A stretch of 64,000 bases of DNA, from positions 1,736,001-1,800,000 of the forward strand of contig NZ_JABAIA010000001.1 of the NCBI RefSeq assembly GCF_012641275.1, read 5' to 3'. Below the pieces are notes generated by a model. That model made no database searches, was not told the DNA's origin, and saw only the letters and a program-made list of their open reading frames with translations. This document shows positions 46,028 to 56,000 of this stretch, in pieces. The DNA comes from Chitinophaga varians (lineage in GTDB: Bacteria; Bacteroidota; Bacteroidia; Chitinophagales; Chitinophagaceae). Positions within the stretch are counted from its first letter, which is position 1. Every line of letters starts with the position of its first letter. The position numbers were made by a program, and so were the translations under genes.

Positions 46028-46058
46028 CAAAATTAGGAGTAAATATTGAGACCAGCAA
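46028..46058 (-). promoter_or_regulatory. Promoter of kup
   Basis: On the minus strand TTG (46058-46056) and TAATTTTG (46035-46028) are 20 nt apart, a good match to TTG/TAnnTTTG. The -7 box is 25 nt from the kup ATG. Confidence 0.7.
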
Positions 46059-46103
46059 TAAAAAGGTGACAGTGGAAGAGGTTGATTGGGGTTGGTTGGC
46101 ATT

Positions 46104-46142
46104 AAAAAAGCCTCTCCCGATATACTGGGAGAGGCTCTTTTT
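46104..46142 (-). terminator. Terminator of the OmpA-family porin gene
   Basis: GCCTCTCCC (46110-46118) and GGGAGAGGC (46127-46135) pair around an 8-nt loop, with six A at 46104-46109 giving the minus-strand T-run. It is 30 nt past the stop at 46172. Confidence 0.88.
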
Positions 46143-46171
46143 AGTTATTCATCTTAGTGAGATGGAACTGA

Positions 46172-47722
46172 TTAGTTAGCAGGAGCTAAGTCAACAGTAC
46201 CGGATTCACCAGGAGTGTTTTGTTTGATGAAGCGACCGCGGTCGATGCCTTGTTTGTCAGCCAGGTAGTCGATCACAGAGTCAACACGACGGCTGCTCAG
46301 GTCAACACCACCTTTTTTACCTTTTGCACCAGCGTGGCCAGTAACCAGCACGTTGCAGGAAGGGTTAGCTTTCAGGGTAGAAGCAACAGAAGCGAGGATA
46401 GCTTCCTGGTCACGACCTACTTTAGTAGAAGCACCTTTGAAGGAAACGCTAGGCAGAACCAGGGAAGCGCAGGAAGTTTCAGCAACTTTACCTTTGCAGC
46501 ACTCAGGATCCGGGCATTTACCAACACCGTCAGCGTCAACTGGCTGGCAGTAAGTAGGAGTGATCAGTTGTTTGTCTTTGTAATCAGGAACGCCGTCACC
46601 GTCTGTATCTTTAGCTACACCGTGAGAATCAACTGGTGCACCTGCAGGAGTGTTAGGTTCGCGGTCGAACTGATCAGTAACGCCATCACCGTCAGCATCA
46701 GGCAGAACAGGAGTAGGCAGTTTCATGTGACGAGGGTTGCTCAGCTCGCTGTAAGCGTATTCCAGCGGGTTGATCCACCAGAGAGGCTGTACGCGTTTAG
46801 AAGCGTTACCCAGGTTGAAGTTCAGACGCAGGCTGGTGTAAGAGTAGAAGTCTTTTGTAGAACCGCCGGGACCAGGATAACCATCCAGGTAAGCGTCAAA
46901 AGGCATGGTGATTTTCTCTTCTACACCAATGTTGAAGCGTTTGGAAACTTTGAAAGCAATACCGGTACCGAGGTCCAGTGCGTGACGCAGCAGCTGGTTG
47001 TCATCTTTACGACCGATAGAGATTCTGTTACCCTGAGAAGGAGCGTTTTGCTCGTATTTCTTATCTCTCAGGTTGTTCAGTTGTTTTCTGATGTCGCTAC
47101 GTTTAGCACCGAAGTTGATGCCGGAGTAGTCATAACCGTTACCGTTAGCGTCCAGAGCGTCAACGTCAACGTCAGCCATTACGATAGAGTAACCAGCCAG
47201 AACGTACCAGTTAACTTTAGGTTCTGCTTTGTAGAACAGGATGTTGCTCAGGGAAGCGATCATGTCCAAAGACAGCTGGTGGTTCTGAGAACGGTAGTTA
47301 GGAACGATCATACCGCCGTTTCTAGCTGCAGTTGCTGCCCAAGGGTTACCAGCGGCTGCGATAGTCGGACGCAGTTTGTAATCCTGGCCTTTGTCGATAG
47401 AACCGATGTACTCAGCTCTCAAGGAGAAGGTATGACCCAGTGCTTTTCTCAGGGAGATACCGCCACCGAAACCAGGCTGAGGAGGAACAGTTCCGCTGAT
47501 CAGGTGTAAACCGCCGTGAAGACCCAGTTCCCACATATCCCTTGGTTTACCAGGGAAGTTTGATTGATGGTTCAGGAAGTTATTTTGTTGTACCAACCGC
47601 TTGCCTGACACTTTGGAAGAATCCAGTGCATCATAGCCGGTTGGTTGAACCTGTGCAAAACCGGTAGATGCTGTTAGTAACCCCACAGCGCCTGCCAGTA
47701 ATAAGTACTTTTTGCTTGCCAT
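46172..47722 (-). CDS. OmpA-family outer-membrane protein with thrombospondin type 3 repeats
   Basis: A 516-residue protein: signal peptide (1-23, GFAQ), a beta-barrel region (about 60-320), two Ca-binding TSP3-like repeats (DADGDGVTDQFD near 345 and DTDGDGVPDYKD near 372), a Cys-rich loop, then an OmpA C-terminal domain (about 415-516). In that domain NVLVTGHAGAKGKKGG has Ala-Gly where the family's GHTD aspartate should be, while LSSRRVDSV keeps the arginine; binding to DAP may be altered. The strong promoter upstream suggests high expression. Such proteins link outer membrane and cell wall. Confidence 0.9.
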   Translation of the reverse strand: MASKKYLLLAGAVGLLTASTGFAQVQPTGYDALDSSKVSGKRLVQQNNFLNHQSNFPGKPRDMWELGLHGGLHLISGTVPPQPGFGGGISLRKALGHTFSLRAEYIGSIDKGQDYKLRPTIAAAGNPWAATAARNGGMIVPNYRSQNHQLSLDMIASLSNILFYKAEPKVNWYVLAGYSIVMADVDVDALDANGNGYDYSGINFGAKRSDIRKQLNNLRDKKYEQNAPSQGNRISIGRKDDNQLLRHALDLGTGIAFKVSKRFNIGVEEKITMPFDAYLDGYPGPGGSTKDFYSYTSLRLNFNLGNASKRVQPLWWINPLEYAYSELSNPRHMKLPTPVLPDADGDGVTDQFDREPNTPAGAPVDSHGVAKDTDGDGVPDYKDKQLITPTYCQPVDADGVGKCPDPECCKGKVAETSCASLVLPSVSFKGASTKVGRDQEAILASVASTLKANPSCNVLVTGHAGAKGKKGGVDLSSRRVDSVIDYLADKQGIDRGRFIKQNTPGESGTVDLAPAN

Positions 47723-47779
47723 AATTGTGTTTTATTTAAAAACTGTTAAAAATTTACTAATAACCCGTTTTTTACCTAG

Positions 47780-47810
47780 CAAAGGTAAATATCATAAATG
47801 AATATACAAA
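47780..47810 (-). promoter_or_regulatory. Strong consensus promoter of the OmpA-family gene
   Basis: On the minus strand TTTG (47810-47807), 19 nt, then TACCTTTG (47787-47780): a full match to both Bacteroidota elements at the ideal distance. The leader would be about 50 nt and AT-rich. It is the best promoter in the window. Confidence 0.85.
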
Positions 47811-48035
47811 TTTTTCTTGCAATATTATTTTCATTGATAAGTGCTTCAATATTAGAGCTTAACTGAAAGTATTTATATACCTTATTTCTACGTTAAGTTA
47901 AAGTATTGTTTAGCCCTTGTTAAAAGATTCCTTCGCCTGTGTTAAAGGAATGTTATACTTCATATACAAATTAAAGGCCAAAATGTTAAAGTTTCCCATT
48001 TAAAACCTAGCTTAGCAATCCTTTTTATTTTATAC
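47811..48035. other. AT-rich spacer between divergent ompA-type and prenyl synthase genes
   Basis: About 225 nt without a gene, hairpin or recognised operator. It must hold the promoter of the prenyl synthase on the plus strand, but no TAnnTTTG with a proper partner was found there. Confidence 0.5.
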
Positions 48036-49001
48036 ATGGACGATATCAAGCAACTGATAGGTAAGGAATTACAGGATTTTGAAGGCAAATTCGCAGATTC
48101 AGTAAAAAGCCACGTGCCGTTACTGGACCGGATCATGCATTACATAGTAAAGCGGAAAGGAAAACAGATCCGGCCGATGTTTGTACTGCTGTCTGCCCGG
48201 CTTTTCAGTAATGAAATCGGGGAAAGCACCTACCGGGCCGCTGCACTCGTGGAACTACTGCACACTGCTACCCTGGTGCATGACGATGTGGTGGATGACG
48301 CCAACCAGCGCCGCGGATTGTTTTCCATCAACGCATTATGGAAAAATAAAATAGCCGTCCTCGTTGGTGACTATTTATTGTCCAAAGGGCTTCTGTTATC
48401 ATTGAACAACAATGACTTCCGCTCCCTCCAGATCCTCTCTGAAGCGGTAAAGGAAATGAGCGAAGGGGAACTGCTCCAGATTGAAAAAACCAGGAAGCTG
48501 AATATCAAAGAGGATATTTACTTTGAGATCATTCGCCGCAAAACAGCCTCCCTCCTGGCCTCCGCCTGCGCTGCCGGCGCATGGAGCGCCAGCAACGACG
48601 ACCACTCCACGGAACAAATGCGGCTGTTCGGCGAAAAAGTAGGTATCGCCTTCCAGATCAAGGACGACCTCTTTGATTATGGTTCTGCCAAAATCGGCAA
48701 ACCGACCGGTATCGACATCCGCGAAAAGAAAATGACCCTGCCGCTGATATACACCCTCGAACACGCCACGCCTGAAACGAGGCGGAGGATCATCAACATC
48801 GTTAAAAATCACAATACGGAAAAAGACCGGGTGGAAGAAGTCATCCAGCTCGTAAAAGCTTCCGGCGGAATTGATTACACCAAACAGAAAATGCTGGAAT
48901 ACCGCGATGAAGCCCTCGCTATCCTGCATAAGTTCCCGCAGAACGATATCCGAAACGGCCTGGAATCGCTGGTAAGGTTCACTACCGACAGAACATTTTA
49001 G
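48036..49001 (+). CDS. Long-chain polyprenyl diphosphate synthase
   Basis: A 321-residue trans-prenyltransferase. The first Asp-rich motif is LVHDDVVDDANQRRG (Asp83, Asp84, Asp87) and the second is FQIKDDLFDYG (Asp210, Asp211, Asp214). KGKQIRPMFVLL near the start binds the pyrophosphate. The residues before the first motif are small (TATLVHDD), which in this family permits long chains, so a hepta- or octaprenyl product for menaquinone is likely, fitting mqnB and mqnD in this window. Farnesyl or geranylgeranyl synthase is less likely. Divergent from the OmpA-type gene. Confidence 0.88.
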   Translation: MDDIKQLIGKELQDFEGKFADSVKSHVPLLDRIMHYIVKRKGKQIRPMFVLLSARLFSNEIGESTYRAAALVELLHTATLVHDDVVDDANQRRGLFSINALWKNKIAVLVGDYLLSKGLLLSLNNNDFRSLQILSEAVKEMSEGELLQIEKTRKLNIKEDIYFEIIRRKTASLLASACAAGAWSASNDDHSTEQMRLFGEKVGIAFQIKDDLFDYGSAKIGKPTGIDIREKKMTLPLIYTLEHATPETRRRIINIVKNHNTEKDRVEEVIQLVKASGGIDYTKQKMLEYRDEALAILHKFPQNDIRNGLESLVRFTTDRTF

Positions 49002-49012
49002 AAGAAAAAATC

Positions 49013-49104
49013 AAAAATGTAAAATAATAAATGTAAACTGTAGCTGTAATGGCTCCTGCGGAAACCGCCAGCCATTGCCACTTACATTATTATTTTACAT
49101 TTTT
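49013..49104. repeat. Long intergenic hairpin before recJ
   Basis: Left arm 49013-49036 and right arm 49082-49104 are complementary along 24/23 nt with one missing base; the arms are built from ATGTAAAATAAT words. Inside, AATGGCT and AGCCATT extend the structure toward a GC-rich tip. It fills the gap between the prenyl synthase and recJ genes and lacks a T-run at the end. Confidence 0.62.
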
Positions 49105-49139
49105 CACTTTTAAAACGGTTCCTTTTACCTGACAACATA

Positions 49140-50846
49140 ATGCAAAAACGCTGGACAGTCAAAGCATATCAACCAAACCAGGAAAAAGCGCTTCAATCCT
49201 CGCTTCGCATACATCCTTTGCTGTGCCGGCTGTTAGTACAACGGCATGTGCATACCTATGAGGCTGCCCGCCAGTTTTTTCGTCCCACCCTCGATGATCT
49301 CCATGATCCCTGGCTGATGAAGGATATGGACAAAGCCATTTCGCGTATTGAACTGGCATTTTTCCGCCATGAGAAAATATTAATATATGGCGATTACGAT
49401 GTGGACGGCTGTACGGCCGTAGCCACTGTGTACGCTTTTCTACACAAACTCTACAATAATATAGAATTTTATATCCCACACCGGTACCGGGAGGGATACG
49501 GCATCTCTACGGAAGGCATCGCTTACGCGCGCGACAACGATTTTAGCCTCGTGATAGCGCTGGACTGCGGCATCAAATCGGTAGAACTGATTGCAGCGGC
49601 CAAAGAAATGGGAATAGATTTCATCATCTGCGACCATCACCTGCCAGACGCGGTTGTACCTCCGGCGGTGGCCATCCTGAACCCGAAACAATACGATTGC
49701 CCTTATCCCTATAAGGAGCTGAGCGGCTGCGGTATCGGCTACAAGCTGATCTGCGCCTTCGCCCAGAAAAGAGGCATTCCCATCGAAGAAGCCAATCAAT
49801 ACCTCGACCTGGTAGCCACCAGCATCGCGGCGGATATTGTCCCGATGACCGGAGAAAACAGGATACTGGCCTTTCACGGGCTGAAAAAGGTAAACAGCAG
49901 CCCGTTGCCCGGCATTAAGGCCCTGATCACCCTCAGCGAACTGAAAGAACAACTCACGATCTCCAATCTCGTATTTGTCATTGCGCCCCGCGTAAATGCG
50001 GCCGGCAGGATGGACGACGCCCGCAAAGCCGTCAACCTTTTTATAGAAAACGACGAGGAAAAAGCCGCCGCTATAGCTGCTGTACTGCATGCAGACAACT
50101 TTGACAGAAAGGAAATAGACAATACCATCACCCAGGAAGCTGTCTCCCTGCTGCAAAACGACGAATCTGTCGGTCTCAGGAAATCAACTGTGCTATACCA
50201 GGCACACTGGCATAAAGGCGTGGTAGGCATCGTGGCTTCGCGGCTGATCGATAAATACTACTATCGCCCCACCATCATCCTGACACAGTCCAATGACGTG
50301 GTGGCAGGGTCCGCCCGCTCCGTTACCGGCTTCAATGTGTATGAAGCCATCCACCAGTGTAAAGACCTGCTCGTGAACTATGGCGGCCACTTTTATGCAG
50401 CCGGCATGACCCTCAAACCGGAAAACGTCCCTGCTTTCCAGCAACGCTTTGAGGAAGTGGTGGCCGGCAGTATCCGGCCCGACCAGCTTGTCCCGGAAAT
50501 AGTGATCGACACAGAAATTTACTTCAACGATATTACCAACGCCTTTTATAATATCCTCAAACAATTTGAGCCACTGGGACCGGATAACCTGCGCCCCGTT
50601 TTTCTGGCCCGGAATATTACTGATACCGGCTATTCCAAACTGGTAAAGGAAGAACATATCAAATTCTCCGTGAGGCAGGGCCGCACCGGTCCTACCCTCT
50701 CAGGCATCGGATTTTATATGGCCGACAAATTTCCGATCGTCAGCAGCAAAAAACCGTTCGATATGGTGTTCAATATCGATGAAAACGAATGGAACGGCCA
50801 AACCAGTCTGCAATTGAAAGTCATTGATATCAGAGCTTCGAATTAA
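49140..50846 (+). CDS. recJ: Single-stranded-DNA exonuclease RecJ
   Basis: A 568-residue DHH-family 5'-3' exonuclease for recombination and mismatch repair. Metal-site motifs: GDYDVDGCTAVA (Asp85, Asp87, Asp89), LDCGIKS near residue 141, and CDHHLPD (165-167). The DHHA1 domain has HWHKGVVGIVASRLIDKYYYRP and GSARSVTGFNVYEAI, then GGHFYAAGMTL. A C-terminal OB-like domain ends the protein. Length is usual. The start follows the intergenic hairpin by 35 nt, and a terminator follows the stop. Confidence 0.95.
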   Translation: MQKRWTVKAYQPNQEKALQSSLRIHPLLCRLLVQRHVHTYEAARQFFRPTLDDLHDPWLMKDMDKAISRIELAFFRHEKILIYGDYDVDGCTAVATVYAFLHKLYNNIEFYIPHRYREGYGISTEGIAYARDNDFSLVIALDCGIKSVELIAAAKEMGIDFIICDHHLPDAVVPPAVAILNPKQYDCPYPYKELSGCGIGYKLICAFAQKRGIPIEEANQYLDLVATSIAADIVPMTGENRILAFHGLKKVNSSPLPGIKALITLSELKEQLTISNLVFVIAPRVNAAGRMDDARKAVNLFIENDEEKAAAIAAVLHADNFDRKEIDNTITQEAVSLLQNDESVGLRKSTVLYQAHWHKGVVGIVASRLIDKYYYRPTIILTQSNDVVAGSARSVTGFNVYEAIHQCKDLLVNYGGHFYAAGMTLKPENVPAFQQRFEEVVAGSIRPDQLVPEIVIDTEIYFNDITNAFYNILKQFEPLGPDNLRPVFLARNITDTGYSKLVKEEHIKFSVRQGRTGPTLSGIGFYMADKFPIVSSKKPFDMVFNIDENEWNGQTSLQLKVIDIRASN

Positions 50847-50865
50847 AGTCTGAAGAGCTTATAGT

Positions 50866-50899
50866 AAAAATCCCCGGGGCAGTTTGCTCCGGGGATTTT
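50866..50899 (+). terminator. Terminator of recJ
   Basis: AAAATCCCCGG (50867-50877) and CCGGGGATTTT (50889-50899) pair around an 11-nt loop that has further partial pairing. It lies 20 nt past the recJ stop. Confidence 0.82.
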
Positions 50900-50907
50900 A
50901 GTTTACT

Positions 50908-50937
50908 AAAAGTCCCCTGGCAATCATGCCAGGGGAC
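50908..50937 (-). terminator. Terminator of htpG
   Basis: GTCCCCTGGCA (50912-50922) and TGCCAGGGGAC (50927-50937) form a perfect 11-bp stem with an ATCA loop; AAAA at 50908-50911 is the minus-strand T-run. It is back to back with the recJ terminator. Confidence 0.82.
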
Positions 50938-50957
50938 CGCTTTATAAGTATAATATA

Positions 50958-52790
50958 TTATTTCTTTGCGTTAGCCATCAATTCCACGCTTCTGTTAACA
51001 AAAGCAGTAAGATCGGCGCCTGTCAGCAGGTTTTGGGACAGCAGTGCCAGGTCGGCCAGGTTCTTCACTTGTTTCTCCTGTAATGCATTGTCTTTTTCAT
51101 CCAGGATGTTCAGGTAAACCGGGTGATTGGCGTTGACAGTCATGTTGATTTCGTCCGGCATGGCAGCGTACCAGCTCATACCGCCGCCGCCCATGCTGGC
51201 CATGTCTTTCATACGGCGCATGAATTCAGGGCGGGTAACGATTACCGGCTGGGCATCTGCGGTCAGGCCTTTCAGTTCAACCTTGATATTAGGCTGTGTT
51301 ATCTGTGCGGTGAAGATTTCTTTCAGTTTGCCTTCCTGGTCGGCAGTCAGAACAGTATTATTGTTTTCGTCCTTGTCGATCAGGTTGTCAGCGATATCAG
51401 CATCTACGCGGGTGAACTGTACGTTTTCCCATTTAGCTTCGATGTTGCTGATGAAAGCGGCATCCACCAATGTTTCCATTTTCACCACTATAAAGCCTTT
51501 GTTTTTGGCGGCCTGCACGTAGCTGTCCTGTTGTACCGGATTGGTAGCATAGAGGATCACCAGTTTGCCTTCCTTATTGGTTTGCAGTGCTTCAGCAGCG
51601 GCTTTGTACTCTTCACGGGTATAGAACGTGCCACCATCCACGTTTTCAAGCACAAGGAATTTATTGGCTTTGTCCATGAATTTATCATCGGTCATCATGC
51701 CGTATTTCACGAACAGGCCGATGGATTCCCATTTCTCTTCAAAACCTTTGCGGTCGTTACGGAACATCTCGTCCAGTTTGTCCGCTACTTTTTTCGTGAT
51801 GTGGGCATTGATTTTCTTCACGTTCGGATCGCCCTGGAGGTAGCTGCGGCTTACGTTCAGCGGGATATCCGGGCTATCTATCACACCATGCAGCAGCATC
51901 AGGAATTCCGGTACGATGTCTTTTACTTCATCGGTCACATACACCTGGTTGGAATACAGGTTGATTTTATCTTTCTGTATTTCGTAGCTCTTGGTGATTT
52001 TGGGGAAATAGAGGATACCAGTGAGATTGAACGGATAATCCACGTTGAGGTGAATCCAGAACAGCGGTGCTTCCGCAAAGGGATACAATTCCTTGTAGAA
52101 GTTCTGGTAATCTTCCGTGGTCAGTTCACTTGGTTTTTTAGTCCAGGCTGGTGTAGTGTTATTCAGCTGCTGGCCTTCGAACTTCACCGGTACCGGCAGG
52201 AATTTACAGAACTTGGTGAGGATGGCACGGATGCGGCCTTCGTCCAGGAATTCTTCACTTTCCTCGTTGATGTACATCACGATTTCAGTGCCCCTGTCTT
52301 CCTTGGTTACTTCTTCCAGTTCATATTCCGGGCTGCCGTCGCATTCCCAGCGGACCGCTGCAGCGCCGTCTTTCCACGATTTGGAGAAGATTTCCACTTT
52401 ACTGCTCACCATGAAAGAGGAATAGAAACCGAGGCCGAAGTGACCAATGATGTTGGTACCGTTTTCCTGGCCTTTATATTTTTTCAGGAACTCTTCCGCG
52501 CCGGAAAAAGCCACCTGGTTAATGTATTTATCTACTTCTTCAGCAGTCATACCGATGCCGTGGTCGGCAATGGTGATCGTCTTTTTTTCTTTGTCCAGTC
52601 TTACTTCAATGTCTATGTTGCCCAGTTCTCCTTTGAATTCGCCAACGCTGGCCAGGGTTTTCAGTTTCTGTGTCGCATCCACTGCGTTACTTACCAGTTC
52701 GCGGATAAAGATTTCATGGTCTGAGTAGAGGAATTTTTTGATGATGGGGAAAATGTTCTCCGTTTGAACACGTATTGCTCCTTTTTGCAT
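50958..52790 (-). CDS. htpG: Molecular chaperone HtpG (Hsp90)
   Basis: A 610-residue bacterial Hsp90. The N-terminal ATPase domain holds IFIRELVSNAVDATQKL (Glu and Asn of the ATP site), IADHGIGMTAEEVDKYINQVAFSG and IGHFGLGFYSSFMV. The middle domain holds LNVSRSYLQGDPNVKKI with the catalytic-loop Arg. The C-terminal dimerisation domain covers about 500-610. Known role: ATP-driven folding of client proteins in the cytoplasm. The gene is a single unit with its own terminator; no heat-shock operator (such as CIRCE) was seen in the 269-nt upstream gap. Confidence 0.97.
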   Translation of the reverse strand: MQKGAIRVQTENIFPIIKKFLYSDHEIFIRELVSNAVDATQKLKTLASVGEFKGELGNIDIEVRLDKEKKTITIADHGIGMTAEEVDKYINQVAFSGAEEFLKKYKGQENGTNIIGHFGLGFYSSFMVSSKVEIFSKSWKDGAAAVRWECDGSPEYELEEVTKEDRGTEIVMYINEESEEFLDEGRIRAILTKFCKFLPVPVKFEGQQLNNTTPAWTKKPSELTTEDYQNFYKELYPFAEAPLFWIHLNVDYPFNLTGILYFPKITKSYEIQKDKINLYSNQVYVTDEVKDIVPEFLMLLHGVIDSPDIPLNVSRSYLQGDPNVKKINAHITKKVADKLDEMFRNDRKGFEEKWESIGLFVKYGMMTDDKFMDKANKFLVLENVDGGTFYTREEYKAAAEALQTNKEGKLVILYATNPVQQDSYVQAAKNKGFIVVKMETLVDAAFISNIEAKWENVQFTRVDADIADNLIDKDENNNTVLTADQEGKLKEIFTAQITQPNIKVELKGLTADAQPVIVTRPEFMRRMKDMASMGGGGMSWYAAMPDEINMTVNANHPVYLNILDEKDNALQEKQVKNLADLALLSQNLLTGADLTAFVNRSVELMANAKK

Positions 52791-53059
52791 TGATTTTCTG
52801 GTTTTTTTCTCTTCACTTTTTCAAACGATATGCCAGCCGGGGACAAGCTGACAAGATGTCAATCATCGCATAAACTTTTACCTGATATACAACAGCAATC
52901 ACCACAACAATAACAACATTCGATAAAAAGATAATATTATAAATCTCCCTAAATTAACATATAAATCATATAAAAACATTTTCGGGCAGCGGCAATTTAG
53001 TAGATTTAGATAACCAAATATCTGAATCTGTACCCCCTTTTTCATTTTAAATCTAATCT

Positions 53060-56000
53060 ATGAGTAGACCTTTACGTTATCTTTTTCTTTTATCCTGCAT
53101 TATTTACGGTCATGTTGCGTTGGCGCAGAGCCAGCCGCAACCGCGGCAGCTGCCTTACCAGGAAAACTTCGACGCCCTGTCAGCCTCTTCCACCGTATAT
53201 CCTGACGGATGGCAGGGATGGACGCTGAGCGGTGCTCCCGGCAGTAGTTTCAATACTGCCGCCCCTTCGGCCGACAAGGCATTGACACCCAATGGCAGCG
53301 CTTCCGGCACGGCCAACGGCGTGTACAATTACAGCGGCAAACTGGGTTTTCTGAACAGCGGCTCCGTGGACAATTCGCTGGTACTTGCCGTCAACACCGG
53401 CGGACAGGTGAACGTCACCGTCAGCTATGACGCCATGACAATCAGGAATCCATACGATGGCACCACCAATACCCGTATCAATGAAATGGGACTGCAATAT
53501 CGTATAGGCGATACCGGTAGTTTCATCAATATCAGCGGCACTGCGTACCAGAATAATACCGTTACCCAGACCGGATCTGGTATTACACTGCCGCAGCAGC
53601 TGCAGCATGTCAGCATCACATTACCGGCTGCCTGTAACAACCAGCCGGTGGTACAGCTGCGCTGGGTGAACCGGCAGATCAGCGGTGGCGGCTCCCGCCC
53701 TTCTTTCGCGGTGGACAATATCTCCGTGGAAGGCGCCGGTGGCGATGTTACACCACCGGTCATCAGCAGCCTGGTGCCTGCCAACCAATCGACTGATATC
53801 TCTCCGTCAACACCACTGCAAATTATCTTCAGTGAAAACGTTGCGGCCAATCAGGGCAGCCTGTACCTGCATAACAGCAGCAACGGCCATACAGACACAT
53901 TTGCCATTGGTCAGCCTGCGCTGAGCATTAACAACAACCTGCTTACTGTGAACAAAATACTGCGTCCTTACAGCAGTTATTACATCACTGCCGACAGCGC
54001 GCTGGTGAAGGATCTTTCCGGCAACGCTTTTGCCGGCATTGCAGACAGCAGCCAATGGCGTTTTAGCACCGGCGCACAGCAGCTGAGCTTCGACTTTAAC
54101 AACTGCACGCCAACAGGCAGCACCACGCTGAGCGGCGGCTTTACGCAATACAGTGTGGCCGGCGCACAAACATGGGCCTGCACCACTTTCGGACAAAATA
54201 ACAGTAACGGCATACAGATCAACGGTTATAGTGGCGGCGCCCAGGACAATGAAGACTGGCTGATATCGCCGGCCTTTGATCTGACCGGCTTCCAGATACC
54301 GCTGCTTTATTTCAGCAGCCGCACTGCCTTTACCGGTCCAGCACTGGCACTGAAAGTATCCACAGACTATAGTGGCAGCGGCGATCCCCGCAATGCCACC
54401 TGGCATACACTGAATGGCCGTTTCCCTGCCACCGGCAGCGACGCGTGGGCTGTCAGCCAGGGTATCAGCCTGGCAGGCCACAAAGGCGCCAATGTATATG
54501 TCGCTTTTGTATACACTTCCTCTCCGGCGCTGCAGGCCGCACGCTGGACCATAGACGATTTTGGATTGAAAGACACCACTGCCGCACCGGCCCCCACTCT
54601 TACCAGCAGCCCTGCAGGCATTGACTTTGACTATGTGAAATCCGGGCAGCAGTCTGCCCCGCAGCTGATCAGCTACTGGGCCAACGACTTCACCGGCAAC
54701 CTGCAAATCAATGCACCGGCCGGTTTCAGCTTGTCTGTTGACAGTACTAACTACAGTTCACAACTCACTATCCCCCTGGCCACGCTCAACGCAGGGCCTC
54801 AGCAGGTATGGGTGAGATTTGCGCCCGCCGCCGCCAACACGGCCTACAACGGTACGCTGGCATTCAGCGCTCCGGGCTTCAGCGACAACCATATACGGCT
54901 GAGCGGCACCTCACTGCGTTCCCTGAAAGTGGTGAACTGGAACATCGAATGGTTTGGCAGTCCGGTACAAAACCCTGCCAATGACAGTTTACAGCAGGCC
55001 AATGTGACCCGCATCCTGCAATACCTGGACGCCGATATTTATGCGCTGGCAGAAGTGGTGGACACTGCCCGCTTCAGGGCCGTCGTGAACCAGTTGCCGG
55101 GCTACAGCTATGTGATGTCTGATTTCGGTTCCTATGCAGACAGCATTTCCGATGTGGATTATGCCCTGGCACAAAAACTGGCTTTTGTATATAAGACCTC
55201 AGTGGTGCGGAAGATACGCACCTATGGCGTATTACGTCAGGGTGGCAGCAGCAACGCCTATTATAACTGGTCGTCCGGCCGGTTCCCTTATCTGATGGAG
55301 GCCACTGCCAAACTGGACAATGATTCTGCGCGGATCAACTTTATATTGCTGCATGCCAAAGCCAATACCGGTACCAAAGCAGAAAAACTGGTTTCCTGGG
55401 ACCGCCGGAAAAACGGCGCCAAAGAGCTGAAAGATACGCTGGACGCGCAGTATCCCTATAATAACCTGATCATGCTGGGAGACTTCAATGATGACCTGGC
55501 GCGGACCATTACCACAGAACGAGCGCCCGACACCACAACATCCTACATTGATTTCATGAATGACACCTTACATTACAAGCCGTTGACCTTACCGCTGAGC
55601 CTTGCCGGGGAACGTTCCACCGCCAGTTTCTCTTCAGTGATAGACAACGTGATCGGGTCTGACGAAGCCGGCGTGGCCTATCTGCCGGCCTCAGCCAGGG
55701 TGATGCAGCAGGTGCAGCAACTGGTAGGCAGTTACAGTACCACCACTACAGACCACTATCCGGTATTGAGCCGCTATGACCTGCGCGTTTTAGCGAACCC
55801 GTTGCCGCTGAACAGCTTCGATGCCAAAGTAGATGGCGGCAAGGTGCAGTTGAGCTGGAACACGCCTTATGAAATCAATAGTGGTTCCTTTGTGATAGAG
55901 CGTTCCCGTAACCTGATACATTTTGCCCCGGTGGATACTGTGGCGGCACAAGGCACTACCGGGGAGGCGCATCAATACCTTTGGTATGACGCATCACCAT

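Noticed and set aside
46220..47509. 429-codon plus-strand frame opposite the OmpA-type gene
   Set aside because: The minus strand has signal peptide, barrel, TSP3 repeats, OmpA domain, promoter and terminator; the plus frame is a by-product of strong codon bias.
51123..52724. 533-codon plus-strand frame opposite htpG
   Set aside because: HtpG on the minus strand is unambiguous; the plus product is Phe/His/Val-rich and matches nothing.
52791..53059. Heat-shock operator (CIRCE) upstream of htpG
   Set aside because: No inverted repeat of the TTAGCACTC type is present in the gap.
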